The notes under the pieces were generated by a model. That model was not told the origin of the DNA. It saw nothing but the letters and a program-made list of their open reading frames with translations, and did not search any database. Shown here piece after piece: positions 1 to 9,703 of a stretch of DNA of 64,000 nucleotides (its first letter is position 1; each line of letters opens with the position of its first letter). The translations under genes were made by a program, and so were the position numbers. The DNA lies in assembly GCF_029433105.1 (NCBI RefSeq), contig NZ_JARNTW010000002.1:537744-601743 (forward strand), read 5' to 3'. The stretch is from Runella sp. MFBS21. GTDB lineage: Bacteria; Bacteroidota; Bacteroidia; Cytophagales; Spirosomataceae.

Positions 1-2247
1 ATTGTTCGTAACACCGTTGATGGCGAAAACCTAAATACTGTACACAATAAACTTTTAGAGTCTACAACAAACCATGGTTTTGCGGCCATAAATGATAATT
101 TATATTGGGGTACTAGCTCAGATATAGTTACTTTTAATTTAAGTACAGGTGAGGTTAAAAAAAACTATCTAAATATAACTAAATATAACCTCAGGGGATA
201 TCTTAAGAAATTAAGTAACAACAATCTGACATATTTCTTTAATGAAAACTCTAAAAGTGAATTGTTTATACTTAATCCTTCCACTCAAGTAGTAAGTAAG
301 AGAAGTTTTTATGCTACTGAAGTTTCTGAAATCAATGCTCATTTTATCTTAGCAGGAAGCCCTACTGCTACTGGAAATGTAAACTTATTTAAAGCATCTT
401 TAGAAGGACAAAATATAAAACCATTGGGGATTTTAAATCCAGTAGCAGATAAGGACATTCCCCATTTTGTGATGGGCAATTATCTGTACTTCTTAGGAGA
501 TTCTGATTTAAAAGATATTGCACTTTATAAAACTGACGGCTTTTCTAGCGAGAAAATCAGTAGACTAGACACCCTTGGCAATACAATCCCTAATGGTACT
601 AAATCAGGACTTTTATATATAGAAAACAATCGCGCAGTTTTTTCTTTTATAGATCAAAATAGCAAAAGATATATTGGTGCTACTAACGGTACTACCGTAG
701 GTACTAAAACTTTTTTTTCACTTACTAACATACCCACCGATCCCAAAGTTTTTTCGTTCAACAACCAAAATTTAGTGTGGTTTGGTACCGATAAATTTTA
801 CAAATTTGATTTAGACAATTGGGTTACTAGAACCGCTACTGTCTTATCTGCCAATGAAACTAGAAGAGTAATAGAGCTTACTGATAAACTCTTGATTTAT
901 AATAGCCAAGCCCTTATTCTTCTTGATGCTAATTTAAGGACTAAGTTGCTCGAAGTACAAAACTTATACGTGAAAGACTCTACAGTAGTTCCGTTGGGCA
1001 TCGGACCTCGATATTTTTATCTTAGAAAGAAAAACTCAGGACGCTTAGGTCTTGTTACAGGCAACGCTATGGATGATACCTCCCAAGAAATTGTTGAAAT
1101 AGCATCTGCCCAAGCTACTTTTAAGGTAGCAGATGGCATCTTTGTACACCGACGTGAGTCAGGTAAAAGTTGGGTCACTTTTGTAGATGCCAACGGTCAA
1201 AATATCCAAGAATTTGGCCCTTTGGATTTTGAAACTTTAAGAGGGGTGGAGAAAATGGGTAATTTATATGCTCTAGTAATAGCGACAAGTTCTAACCAAC
1301 TCAATGTAGGAATGCTTGATATTTCTACTAAGTCGTTTCGGATATTGAAAGGAAATGCGACCGATAAAAACTCACAAATCGTAAAATATGGGCTGAACAA
1401 TGTTATTGTAGGAAATAATATTTGGAGAATTACACCCGCTAAAGATTCACTTAGTCGCTTGTTGCCCGATAAAGTTTACCAAAATGCACGTTGGTTTGAG
1501 CAAAACCGTAAATTATACGTCTCATTTGCAGCTCCTTCGCCCGAAACTTGGGAAATAGACAGTTTAAAGACGGAAAAATTAGGTGATTTTTTTGTCTCTT
1601 CTACCCGTTTTTATAACCTAGGGGGAAAGAGGGGCTTTCAAGGATATGTACAAAACGGCACACAAATCACAAGAGGTATTTATATTAGTGAGTCTCAGGG
1701 AAAAGTAACCATGCTAAAAGCATTGACAGAAGCACGTATAATGCCTGAACAACCTTTTGCAGGGATGCTTCTTTTTACGGCGACGTCAGAAGAAAATGGG
1801 ACTGAATTATGGCTCACCGAAGGAAGCCCTGAACGAACTCGGCAATTGGCTGATATAAGGTCAGGAGTTTTGAGTTCTAATCCTAAAGACTTTAATATTA
1901 TTGGTGATAAAATCGTCCTTTGTTCGGCCTTAACCGCCGATAATGGTCGCCAATTTTGGAATATTACTCCTCCTATTTTGTCAATAGAGCCCTCTACACC
2001 CTCTTGGGATATAATTACTTTTCCCAATCCAGTAATTGACCGATTATCAATAAAAACAAATATCAATGACACATTTCCTCCACTATTACGTATCATAGAT
2101 TTGAATGGGAGAGTAGTATTTGAGAAACAATTTAGTTTTGCCAACCAATTAAATAACATAGATATCTCCTATTTGCCGAGGGGAAATTATATTGTAGTAG
2201 TGCAAATAGGGAATCAATTAATGTCAAACAAAATAAGCAAATATTGA
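1..2247 (+). CDS. T9SS-exported protein with type A C-terminal sorting domain (5' partial)
   Basis: The reading frame is open from the first base of the window, so the gene starts upstream; the in-frame TTG at 262 is not a credible start. The visible 748 residues are a long beta-rich, Asn/Lys/Thr-rich stretch with many short strands and turns, resembling the repetitive body of ELWxxDGT/beta-propeller-like surface proteins (for instance TELWLTEGSPERTRQL near the end). The last ~75 residues match the Por/T9SS type A sorting domain: a FPNPV box, an ISIKT-like strand, DLNGRVV, LPRGNYIVVV and a basic end. Known role of that domain: export through the type IX system and attachment to or release from the outer membrane. 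The substrate or binding target cannot be read from the sequence. Confidence 0.8.
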   Translation: MVRNTVDGENLNTVHNKLLESTTNHGFAAINDNLYWGTSSDIVTFNLSTGEVKKNYLNITKYNLRGYLKKLSNNNLTYFFNENSKSELFILNPSTQVVSKRSFYATEVSEINAHFILAGSPTATGNVNLFKASLEGQNIKPLGILNPVADKDIPHFVMGNYLYFLGDSDLKDIALYKTDGFSSEKISRLDTLGNTIPNGTKSGLLYIENNRAVFSFIDQNSKRYIGATNGTTVGTKTFFSLTNIPTDPKVFSFNNQNLVWFGTDKFYKFDLDNWVTRTATVLSANETRRVIELTDKLLIYNSQALILLDANLRTKLLEVQNLYVKDSTVVPLGIGPRYFYLRKKNSGRLGLVTGNAMDDTSQEIVEIASAQATFKVADGIFVHRRESGKSWVTFVDANGQNIQEFGPLDFETLRGVEKMGNLYALVIATSSNQLNVGMLDISTKSFRILKGNATDKNSQIVKYGLNNVIVGNNIWRITPAKDSLSRLLPDKVYQNARWFEQNRKLYVSFAAPSPETWEIDSLKTEKLGDFFVSSTRFYNLGGKRGFQGYVQNGTQITRGIYISESQGKVTMLKALTEARIMPEQPFAGMLLFTATSEENGTELWLTEGSPERTRQLADIRSGVLSSNPKDFNIIGDKIVLCSALTADNGRQFWNITPPILSIEPSTPSWDIITFPNPVIDRLSIKTNINDTFPPLLRIIDLNGRVVFEKQFSFANQLNNIDISYLPRGNYIVVVQIGNQLMSNKISKY

Positions 2248-2418
2248 TTTAGTATAAACATTACAATAACCTGCCAGAAAAAGAGAGAAAGCGTATTCTA
2301 ATGGTTTTCAAAAATGATTCAATAAATCTATCAAAAAGAGCCGTTTTTGGCGACTAAAACACCAAACTGAATTTTCTGAGTCCTCGAAATCAGAAAATCT
2401 GATAAAATAAATAGACCG

Positions 2419-3594
2419 ATGAAAGAAGTAATAGGGTTGATATTAGGAGGGCTGATAAGCTGGGCGGTGGAGTTGCCGGTGAAAGAAAGTGTGGTATTTC
2501 AAAATGGGCAAAACGGTTATAAATGCTATCGGATTCCTGCAATTGTCAAAGCACCTAATGGCGATTTGCTGGCTTTTGTGGAAGCTCGTCGCAACAACTG
2601 CGGGGATTTTGGCGATGTCGAAATTGTTATGAAACGTAGTACCAACAATGGCGTTTCGTGGAGTGCGCTGCAAGTCGTGGCCGATAATGGCAACGACCAA
2701 GCTGGAAATCCTGCGCCCGTTTTTGACCTTACCGATAAAAAATTTCCCCAAGGTCGTTTGTTTTTGTTTTATAACACGGGCACAGTACACGAGCAAGAAG
2801 TGAGAGAAGGGAAAGCCCTTCGTGAGGTATGGTACAAAACCAGCACCGATGGTGGACAAACGTGGTCGACAGGGGTCAATATTACTTGGCAGGTATCGAA
2901 GCCCAATAAGCCTGAAATCAATCCTAAGTACAAGTTCAAAGAAGATTGGCGAACTTATGCCAACACGCCAGGGCATGGGCTTCAGCTCACCCAAGGTAAG
3001 TACAAAGGGCGGATTTTTATCGCGGCCAATCACTCCGTAGGCCCACCACAAAAAGACTCACGCGACTATATTTCGCATGGTTTTTATAGCGATGACCACG
3101 GAAAAACCTTTCGCATTGCATCGGATGTGGCTTATCCTAGTAGCAACGAAGCTACCGCCGCCCAAGCTGCCAATGGCGATTTGGTCATCAACTGCCGCAA
3201 TCAGTCGGGGGATGCCAAGTATCGAATTCAGGCATTTTCTAAAAACGGTGGTGCTACTTGGGAAGAAGTAAAAATAATGAAAGACCTGCCCGACCCTATA
3301 TGCCAAGGGAGTATGATTGAGTATCGGCCTGCCAAAGGTAAAAGTGTATTTCTTTTCTCGAATCTGAATCACCAAAGCAAACGAGCAAATCTAACGGTAA
3401 GGGTAAGTCACGACAACGGTCGGAGCTGGTCAGCAGGCAAAGAGATTTATGGCAACCCCTCGGCCTACGAAGACCCTGCGGCTTATTCGGACTTGGTGGT
3501 TCAGCAAGACAACAAAATTGGGGTTTTGTACGAAAAAAATGATTATACCCAAGTCGTTTATGCTTTATTTAGTTATGAGTGGCTTGTCAAATAA
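2419..3594 (+). CDS. Exo-alpha-sialidase (GH33 family)
   Basis: 391 residues. It hydrolyses terminal sialic acids from glycoconjugates (EC 3.2.1.18 by family). An N-terminal hydrophobic segment (about residues 5-18) is a plausible export signal. The YRIP motif (residues 37-40) supplies the first arginine of the sialidase triad. Asp boxes of the form S-x-D/N-x-G-x-T/S-W appear five times (STNNGVSW, STDGGQTW, SDDHGKTF, SKNGGATW, SHDNGRSW), as expected for a six-bladed propeller. A late YEDPAAYSDL segment matches the region of the nucleophilic Tyr. The ATG follows an A-rich leader. The sulfatase gene starts 12 bp after the stop, so the two are probably co-transcribed and may act together on sialylated, sulfated glycans such as mucin-type chains (inference). 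Confidence 0.92.
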   Translation: MKEVIGLILGGLISWAVELPVKESVVFQNGQNGYKCYRIPAIVKAPNGDLLAFVEARRNNCGDFGDVEIVMKRSTNNGVSWSALQVVADNGNDQAGNPAPVFDLTDKKFPQGRLFLFYNTGTVHEQEVREGKALREVWYKTSTDGGQTWSTGVNITWQVSKPNKPEINPKYKFKEDWRTYANTPGHGLQLTQGKYKGRIFIAANHSVGPPQKDSRDYISHGFYSDDHGKTFRIASDVAYPSSNEATAAQAANGDLVINCRNQSGDAKYRIQAFSKNGGATWEEVKIMKDLPDPICQGSMIEYRPAKGKSVFLFSNLNHQSKRANLTVRVSHDNGRSWSAGKEIYGNPSAYEDPAAYSDLVVQQDNKIGVLYEKNDYTQVVYALFSYEWLVK

Positions 3595-3605
3595 TTTTTT
3601 TTAAA

Positions 3606-5120
3606 ATGCAAAAAACACTACTTCCTCTTTGTGCGCTTTTTTTGACGATTGGGCTTGGATTGCTTTCTTTCAAACCCCAAGACAAACGTCCCAATATTCT
3701 GATTCTGTTTTCGGACGACCACGCTTTGCAGGCAATTAGCGCCTACGGGAGTCCGTATATTAAAACGCCCAACATCGACCGCTTGGCTAAAGAAGGGGCA
3801 TTGTACGAAAATATGTTTTGTACCAATTCGCTCTGTGCGCCTAGTCGTGCTACTTTGCTCACGGGTAAGTTTAGCCATAAAAATGGTCATAAAAACAACC
3901 TGACGCAGTTTAACGCCGGGCAGGCCATGTATCCCAAATACTTACAAACGGCAGGGTATCAGACTAGTTGGATTGGCAAATGGCACTTGCAAGCTACGCC
4001 TCAGTATTTTGATTATTGGTCCGTGCTGCCAGGGCAAGGGGCGTATTATAATCCTGATTTTATCGAAATGAGCGGTAAAACTATACGTCAAGAAGGATAT
4101 GCTACTGATGTGATTACCGACAAAGCCCTCCAATGGCTCACTACCGACCGCGATGCTTCTAAGCCTTTTTGTTTGGTGATTGGTCACAAATGCCCGCACC
4201 GCAATTGGCAACCTGATACGAGCGATTTGCGGGCTTTCGACCACGTGAAGTTTCCTTTGCCCAAGACTTTTTATGACAACTATGAAGGGCGCATTGCGGC
4301 GGGGCGTCAAGATATGACCGTTACCAAAACCATGCGTTTGAAAGAGGATTTGAAAGTAGATGCCGCCGATGATGCTTTTGTAAAACGAATGAATCCTGCC
4401 CAGCGTAAGGCATGGTTGGCGTATTACGACCAAGTAACGGCTGACTTTAAAAAGAAAAATCCTACGGGCCGCGCTCTTGATGAATGGAAATACCAGCGCT
4501 ATATGCAAGATTATTTAGGGACCATTCTCTCCCTCGATCGCAATGTGGGGCGTGTTTTGGATTATTTAGATAAAGCAGGTTTGGCCGACAATACCATCGT
4601 GGTTTATTCGTCTGACCAAGGTTTTTACTTGGGTGAGCATGGCTGGTTTGATAAGCGTTTTATGTACGAAGAGTCGCATCACATGCCGATGCTGATTCGT
4701 TATCCCAAACGCATCAAGCCTGGTACTATCGACCGCGCCATTCATAACAATACTGATTTTGCACCCACGATTTTGGAAGAAGCAGGCGTAGCAGTGCCCA
4801 AAGACATGCAAGGACAATCCTTTTTTAGTAAAACACCCCGAAAATCAACTTATTATCACTATTACGAGTACCCCGCCGAGCACAGTGTGCAAACGCATTT
4901 TGGGATTCGTACTGATCGCTATAAGTTGATTCGGTTTTATAATGATGGTGAATATTGGGAGTTGTATGACCTTAAAACTGACCCTGAAGAGCTACAAAAT
5001 CAGTATGCTAATCCTGCGTATCAAAAGATTAGGCAGCAATTGTTGGGAGACTTGAAAAAACTGATTCGTCAGTATGAGGATATGGAAGCCGAAGCCATTT
5101 TGAAAAAAGAAGGGCTCTAA
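3606..5120 (+). CDS. Type I sulfatase (formylglycine-dependent, S1 family)
   Basis: The start chosen is the ATG at 3606, which gives a clean signal peptide (hydrophobic residues 3-21) after a normal short gap; an earlier in-frame ATG at 3579 would overlap the sialidase and spoil the signal. 504 residues. The metal-binding Asp pair is in LFSDDHA (about 35-41). The maturation motif CAPSR has Cys77, which an anaerobic or aerobic sulfatase-maturing enzyme converts to formylglycine; the LTGK tail of the signature follows. Later conserved pieces are GKWHL, GHKCPHR and SSDQGFYLGEHGW with the downstream KRFMYEES. These fit the S1 sulfatases that act on sulfated sugars such as GlcNAc-6-sulfate; the exact substrate is inferred only. 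It probably shares a transcript with the sialidase. Confidence 0.9.
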   Translation: MQKTLLPLCALFLTIGLGLLSFKPQDKRPNILILFSDDHALQAISAYGSPYIKTPNIDRLAKEGALYENMFCTNSLCAPSRATLLTGKFSHKNGHKNNLTQFNAGQAMYPKYLQTAGYQTSWIGKWHLQATPQYFDYWSVLPGQGAYYNPDFIEMSGKTIRQEGYATDVITDKALQWLTTDRDASKPFCLVIGHKCPHRNWQPDTSDLRAFDHVKFPLPKTFYDNYEGRIAAGRQDMTVTKTMRLKEDLKVDAADDAFVKRMNPAQRKAWLAYYDQVTADFKKKNPTGRALDEWKYQRYMQDYLGTILSLDRNVGRVLDYLDKAGLADNTIVVYSSDQGFYLGEHGWFDKRFMYEESHHMPMLIRYPKRIKPGTIDRAIHNNTDFAPTILEEAGVAVPKDMQGQSFFSKTPRKSTYYHYYEYPAEHSVQTHFGIRTDRYKLIRFYNDGEYWELYDLKTDPEELQNQYANPAYQKIRQQLLGDLKKLIRQYEDMEAEAILKKEGL

Positions 5121-5125
5121 TATTA

Positions 5126-5182
5126 AACCCTGCCAACGTTTGGAACGCAAACCCTGCCAACGTTTTGAACGTTGGCAGGGTT
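5126..5182. repeat. GC-rich hairpin repeat (AACCCTGCCAACGTT family) between convergent genes
   Basis: A perfect 15-bp inverted repeat, AACCCTGCCAACGTT (5150-5164) and its complement (5168-5182), with a 3-nt TTG loop. A second half-copy, in direct orientation, lies at 5126-5140. It fills the gap between the convergent sulfatase and trhO genes and could serve as a terminator for both. The same stem occurs again at 7181-7215. Confidence 0.85.
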
Positions 5183-5186
5183 ATTT

Positions 5187-6161
5187 TCAAACTTCTGTCT
5201 TTTTCATCGACTTTTTGAAGCTTTTTAAACCTTGCAGTGGCGTATAATGGTCGCTCTTTTTGGGATAGTAACCTGTGCCGTTGTAGGGACGTTTGTGAGG
5301 GCTGCATTTACATTCTTCGGAGCAGGCACCTTCCATTTTCCAACCACAATCTTCGCACATCGGTACATGGATATTACATTCGTTGTTGGCACAGTTGACC
5401 ATGCGATCGGAAGGAGTGCCACAGACGTAGCATTTTGAAATCACCTGAGGGTTTACCTGATTGACATCTACTGTGAGGCGATTGTCAAACACGTAGCATT
5501 TTCCTTCAAAATCCTCTCCACCGGCTTCTAAACCATATTTGATGATACCGCCGTGGAGTTGATATACATTATCAAAACCTTGGTCGAGCAGATACGCACT
5601 GGCTTTTTCGCACTTGATACCGCCTGTACAATAGGTCACTATCTTCTTACCTTGTCCTTTTAGGTGTTGGATTTCTTGGATATGTTCGGGGAGTTCACGG
5701 AGATTTTCCATATCAAAGGTAATAGCCCCTTTAAACTTTCCGACACTGTGCTCGTAATTGGAGCGCATATCAATCACCACCAGATTGGGGTCTTCTTTGA
5801 GGAGTTGTTTAAACTCCGCAGGTTCGAGATGAATACCGGTTTGTTTGAGCGGGTCCACCGGTAAATCCGAATTGACGATTTCCTCTTTCAGCCGTACATG
5901 AAGTTTTTGGAAGGCGTGTGCTTCGTGGTGTTCTACCTTAAAATCGATGCTAGCAAAACGAGGGTCTTCTTTGACCCATTTCATATAGGCTTCGCAATCT
6001 TCATTCAAGCCTGAGACTGTACCATTAAGTCCTTCAGGGGCAATGATAATGCGACCAAGGAGATTGTTTTTTACACAAAATTCGTGCTGAGCATCGCGAT
6101 AGCCTTCTGGATCTTCGATGGGCACGTATTGATAATACAAGAGAACACTATATGGTTTCAT
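5187..6161 (-). CDS. trhO: tRNA uridine(34) hydroxylase, rhodanese-domain protein
   Basis: 324 residues from the ATG at 6161; a GTG one codon earlier is also in frame but the ATG is preferred. The order is an N-terminal acylphosphatase-like domain (LLYYQYV ... RIIIAPEGLNGT), a rhodanese domain with the active loop YCTGGIKCEK and its catalytic Cys, and a C-terminal Cys-rich tail (CYVCGTPSD, CANNEC, CEDCGWK, CSEECKC) that looks like a zinc site. This is the architecture of TrhO/YceA, which with O2 forms 5-hydroxyuridine at the wobble position of tRNAs. The gene is convergent with the sulfatase and divergent from the deoxynucleoside kinase. Confidence 0.92.
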   Translation of the reverse strand: MKPYSVLLYYQYVPIEDPEGYRDAQHEFCVKNNLLGRIIIAPEGLNGTVSGLNEDCEAYMKWVKEDPRFASIDFKVEHHEAHAFQKLHVRLKEEIVNSDLPVDPLKQTGIHLEPAEFKQLLKEDPNLVVIDMRSNYEHSVGKFKGAITFDMENLRELPEHIQEIQHLKGQGKKIVTYCTGGIKCEKASAYLLDQGFDNVYQLHGGIIKYGLEAGGEDFEGKCYVFDNRLTVDVNQVNPQVISKCYVCGTPSDRMVNCANNECNIHVPMCEDCGWKMEGACSEECKCSPHKRPYNGTGYYPKKSDHYTPLQGLKSFKKSMKKTEV

Positions 6162-6437
6162 CACAAAAAACTTTTATTCATTATTAGAAGCAGATACCTG
6201 CTTGCAAATTTACAGACGCTTTGTCTCTGCTTTTCTGTTAGTTAGTAAAATAAAACAGAGCAATAAGGTTCCTGCAAAAATACGAATTTATGAACAGTCA
6301 AAAGTTGACAATGGTCATAACTCGAACAAAAAGCTTAAAATATCGTTATTTTTGTACCATTTTCGTACATTTATAAGTCTTAATATTATACTCTAATCTA
6401 CAAACAAATCTACTCTAACGGTTAATTCTTTACCTCA

Positions 6438-7052
6438 ATGCATATTGCGATTACTGGAAACATCGGCGCAGGTAAGACCACACTTGCCCGCAAATTATCT
6501 GAACATTACAAATGGGATGTACTTTATGAAGCTGTTGAAGGCAATCCTTACTTGGCTGATTTTTATGAAGATATGTCACGCTGGTCGTTCAACTTACAGG
6601 TATTCTTCCTCAATAGTCGTTTTTCACAAGCGCAAAAGATTCGCTCTATGCACTATCAGACGGTAGTGCAAGACCGTACTATCTATGAAGACGCCTTTAT
6701 TTTTGCCAAAAACTTAGCTGATACGGGTATGATGGAAGCTCGTGATTATCAAAACTACTTGATGCTTTATGAAACCATCACCAATACCATCCAAGCGCCT
6801 GATGTAATTGTGTATTTGAAAGCGGACTTACCCAAACTTCGTCGTCAGATTCAGAAACGTGGGCGGGATTTTGAACAGAGTATCACGGACGAATACTTGT
6901 TGAATCTGAATGGACTATACGAAAATTTTGCCCAACATTATATCGACGGGCCTTTGCTTACAATTGATGTCAACAACTTGGATTTTGAAAGCAATCCTGA
7001 AGACTTTGGGTTTATTATACAAGAGATGAACAAAACCTTAGGATACCGCTAA
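6438..7052 (+). CDS. Deoxynucleoside kinase (dGK/dAK family)
   Basis: 204 residues, the usual size for bacterial deoxyadenosine/deoxyguanosine kinases. It phosphorylates a deoxynucleoside at the 5' position in the salvage pathway. The P-loop is GNIGAGKTT (residues 7-15). The DRTIYED block (about 79-85) corresponds to the DRS/DR-x-x-E motif that binds substrate and base. A lid-like basic stretch, RRQIQKRGRDFE, follows. Bases 6165-6437 upstream are non-coding. nrdB, another gene of dNTP supply, converges from the other side. Base specificity cannot be told from the sequence. Confidence 0.88.
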   Translation: MHIAITGNIGAGKTTLARKLSEHYKWDVLYEAVEGNPYLADFYEDMSRWSFNLQVFFLNSRFSQAQKIRSMHYQTVVQDRTIYEDAFIFAKNLADTGMMEARDYQNYLMLYETITNTIQAPDVIVYLKADLPKLRRQIQKRGRDFEQSITDEYLLNLNGLYENFAQHYIDGPLLTIDVNNLDFESNPEDFGFIIQEMNKTLGYR

Positions 7053-7081
7053 GGGAGCAATGTTCATTCCTATGCTTAACG

Positions 7082-7106
7082 CAGGCAACGTTGCCTGATT
7101 TTTTTT
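7082..7106. terminator. 16-bp palindrome with T-run
   Basis: CAGGCAACGTTGCCTG (7082-7097) is a perfect palindrome followed directly by A and eight T. It lies 30 bp after the deoxynucleoside kinase stop and is a good intrinsic terminator for it. Confidence 0.7.
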
Positions 7107-7140
7107 GCGACGTTGCCAGGGTGTTTTGTAGACAATTTTC

Positions 7141-7215
7141 AACGCAGGCAACGTTTTGAACGTTGCCTGCGTTTTCTTTTAAACCCTGCCAACGTTCAAA
7201 ACGTTGGCAGGGTTT
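7141..7215. repeat. Two tandem GC-rich hairpins between convergent genes
   Basis: Hairpin one is AACGCAGGCAACGTT (7141-7155), loop TTG, complement at 7159-7173. Hairpin two is AAACCCTGCCAACGTT (7181-7196), loop CAA, complement at 7200-7215, the same stem as at 5150-5182. The two versions differ inside the arm (GCAGG against CCTGCC) with both arms changed together. The pair sits just after the nrdB stop, between convergent genes. Confidence 0.85.
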
Positions 7216-7219
7216 AATA

Positions 7220-8215
7220 TTAAAATTCTACATCAAAGCTAAGTTGTTGTGCCTCACGCTCTTTGGTGGAGTTCTTAACACCTGCTTTTTGGTATTCTCC
7301 CACTTTTTTCTCAAAGAAATTGGTCTTCCCTTGGAGTGATATCATATCCATAAAATCAAAGGGATTGGTGGCATTGTAGATTTTTTGCAAACCAAGCGAC
7401 ACCAACAAGTGATCGGCCACAAACTCAATGTACTGGTTCATAAGAGTGGCATTCATCCCAATCAAAGACACCGGAAGCGCATCTGTCACAAATTCTTGTT
7501 CAATCGCTACCGCATCTTTGATTAAGTTATAGATGCTTTCTTCGGGCAATTTGTTGACAATGTGATCGGTATAAAGCAAGCAAGCAAAATCGCGGTGCAG
7601 ACCTTCGTCGCGTGAGATAAGCTCATTAGAAAATGATAGACCTTTCATGAGTCCACGTTTTTTGAGCCAGAATATCGAACAAAATGAGCCTGAGAAAAAG
7701 ATACCTTCCACCGCAGCAAAAGCGATAAGGCGCTCGGCAAACGAGCCGTTGGCAATCCAACGCAAAGCCCATTCTGCTTTTTTCTGCACGCATGGGATGG
7801 TGTCAATAGCGCGGAGCATTTTATCTTTTTCGATGGGGTCTTTGATGTAAGTATCAATAAGCAAAGAGTAGGTTTCGGAGTGGATGTTTTCCATCGCAAT
7901 CTGAAAACCGTAGAAGCATTTGGCTTCTGCATACTGAACTTCTTTCAAGAAATTGACCGCGAGGTTTTCGTTGACAATACCGTCAGATGCGGCAAAAAAT
8001 GCTAGCACGTGCGAAATAAAGTGCCTTTCACCGTCATTGAGTTTTTCCCAATCTTGAAGATCGGATGCTAAATCAATTTCTTCTGCGGTCCAAAAAGCTG
8101 CCTCATGATTCTTATAAAACTGCCAAATATCATGATGTTTGATTGGAAATAGTACAAAACGATGGGGGTCTTCAACCAACAAAGGTTCTTCTACAACGGC
8201 TGAATTAGATGACAT
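7220..8215 (-). CDS. nrdB: Class Ia ribonucleotide reductase, beta subunit
   Basis: 331 residues from the ATG at 8215; a TTG two codons earlier is less likely. It carries the di-iron tyrosyl radical cofactor used by the alpha subunit to reduce ribonucleotides. The family blocks are present: FWTAEEIDL near the first carboxylate ligand, the ENIHSETYS segment with the E-x-x-H ligands and the radical tyrosine region, and the [11 protein letters not shown] segment with the second E-x-x-H set. The segment [20 protein letters not shown] resembles eukaryotic and Bacteroidota R2 proteins. nrdA is not in the window. A NrdR box cannot be confirmed by eye in the upstream gap. Confidence 0.93.
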   Translation of the reverse strand: MSSNSAVVEEPLLVEDPHRFVLFPIKHHDIWQFYKNHEAAFWTAEEIDLASDLQDWEKLNDGERHFISHVLAFFAASDGIVNENLAVNFLKEVQYAEAKCFYGFQIAMENIHSETYSLLIDTYIKDPIEKDKMLRAIDTIPCVQKKAEWALRWIANGSFAERLIAFAAVEGIFFSGSFCSIFWLKKRGLMKGLSFSNELISRDEGLHRDFACLLYTDHIVNKLPEESIYNLIKDAVAIEQEFVTDALPVSLIGMNATLMNQYIEFVADHLLVSLGLQKIYNATNPFDFMDMISLQGKTNFFEKKVGEYQKAGVKNSTKEREAQQLSFDVEF

Positions 8216-8562
8216 AGACAAATGGTTTTTAAAGATTTATGGGGACTTTTTTGATACGTATGTGACTTGAGAATAAGTGCCCGATTGACGTAACAAATTT
8301 ATTAACTTTGAGGGAGTGTTTGGGTATAAAATCAGTTTCTATCCGAAAATTATAAGAAAAAACAAGCAAAGCGTGTTCGTAAGTTGCTGATATACAGTAG
8401 ATGTTTTTGAAAAGTTCTTGGTTTATTTATAACTGTGCGTATATCCTTACGAAAAATTGGAAAAAGAATAGAATGAAACGATAACATATTTTCTAGTTCT
8501 TTATCAGCTTGAAAAATAACTTAAAGGCGTAATTTTTGATTAAGTACAACTTTTATAAAAAT
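8216..8562. other. Non-coding divergent gap between nrdB and the PLP enzyme
   Basis: 347 bp, AT-rich, holding the promoters of two divergent genes. Two TAnnTTTG-like boxes occur: TAAATTTG on the minus strand (8294-8301) and TAACTTTG on the plus strand (8303-8310, with a TTG at 8285-8287). Their spacing to a -33 element is poor, so neither is claimed. I see no RNA gene or repeat. Confidence 0.4.
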
Positions 8563-9678
8563 ATGAGTCAAAATCAGTGGTATCACCTTCACAACGAATC
8601 GCAGCTGGATTCACCTTCTTTACTTATTTACAAAGAAAGGGTAATTGATAATATCGACAAGATGATCGCAATAGCGGGCGACACTAACCGTCTTTATACC
8701 CATATTAAAACCAACAAAATGCCCGAAGTTGTGAAATTGATGTTGGCGAAAGGAATCACCAAATTCAAATGTGCGACCATTGGTGAGGCCGAAATGGCCG
8801 CTATTGCGGGGGCCAAACATGTGGTGATTGCCCATCAGTTGGTAGGCCCCAAAATCGACCGTTTGGTGGCATTGCGTAGGTTGTACCCTGATGTTTTCTT
8901 TGCTTCTCTTATTGATTCACAAGATATAGCAGAAGAACACAGCACTGTTTTTGGCACAGCTCAGTTGACAAGTGATGTTTTTTTGGACGTCAACAACGGG
9001 ATGGATCGCTCAGGACACCCGCTTGATGCCTCTATTTTGGATTTATATAAAAAGTTGCATTCGCTGCCTCATCTCCAATGTCACGGACTACACGTTTATG
9101 ACGGGCATATCCGTGCTACTGATTTTGAAGCTCGAAAGGCCGAAGTAGAAGATGGGTTTGTGGATGTAGAACATTTTTTGGAGGCAATATCCGACTCAAA
9201 TCTCCCCAAGCCTTTGGTGATAGCTGGGGGAACTCCCTCGTTTACGGTACATGCGTTGCATGGAGAAACGTATTGTAGTCCAGGTACGTGCGTGCTGTGG
9301 GATTGGGGATACGGCGACAAACTCTCCGAACAGCCTTTCGAATATGCAGCTTTGGTACTGACACGAGTTATCTCAAAACCCCAGAAAGGGCTTATTACGG
9401 TCGATATGGGACATAAATCAGTAGCTGCTGAAAATCCCATAGACCGCCGAATCAGGTTTCTGAATTTGGAAAACTACGAACTCATCGGACAAAGTGAGGA
9501 ACATGGAGTGATAAAAGTGCAGGACTGGGATAACATTCAAGTAGGACAAGTGCTGTATGGCGTACCCTACCATGTGTGCCCTACGGTGAATCTTTATGAT
9601 GAAGCGTACGTAGTTGAAAATCAGGAGTCAACGGGTAGATGGGAAGTGCTTGGACGCAAACGAAGAATAACGGTTTAA
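8563..9678 (+). CDS. D-threonine-aldolase-type PLP enzyme (alanine racemase N-terminal fold)
   Basis: 371 residues from the ATG at 8563; the TTG at 8536 would add nine unconvincing residues. The family cleaves D-threonine or other beta-hydroxy-D-amino acids to an aldehyde and glycine, or dehydrates D-serine. The PLP lysine lies in HIKTNKM (about residue 50). The glycine-rich phosphate loop is seen as AGGTPSFT. The C-terminal HVCPTVNLYDE motif carries the His and Cys that bind the divalent metal in this family. It is alone on its strand and is followed by a strong shared terminator. Exact substrate unknown. Confidence 0.85.
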   Translation: MSQNQWYHLHNESQLDSPSLLIYKERVIDNIDKMIAIAGDTNRLYTHIKTNKMPEVVKLMLAKGITKFKCATIGEAEMAAIAGAKHVVIAHQLVGPKIDRLVALRRLYPDVFFASLIDSQDIAEEHSTVFGTAQLTSDVFLDVNNGMDRSGHPLDASILDLYKKLHSLPHLQCHGLHVYDGHIRATDFEARKAEVEDGFVDVEHFLEAISDSNLPKPLVIAGGTPSFTVHALHGETYCSPGTCVLWDWGYGDKLSEQPFEYAALVLTRVISKPQKGLITVDMGHKSVAAENPIDRRIRFLNLENYELIGQSEEHGVIKVQDWDNIQVGQVLYGVPYHVCPTVNLYDEAYVVENQESTGRWEVLGRKRRITV

Positions 9679-9703
9679 GTCCCTAAAATATAGGATGTTA
9701 TGT

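Noticed and set aside
1695-2159. 154-codon minus-strand frame in the first gene
   Set aside because: Shadow of the T9SS protein gene, with no initiation context or family.
6347-6354. TATTTTTG box as promoter of the deoxynucleoside kinase
   Set aside because: No convincing -33 element at the expected spacing.
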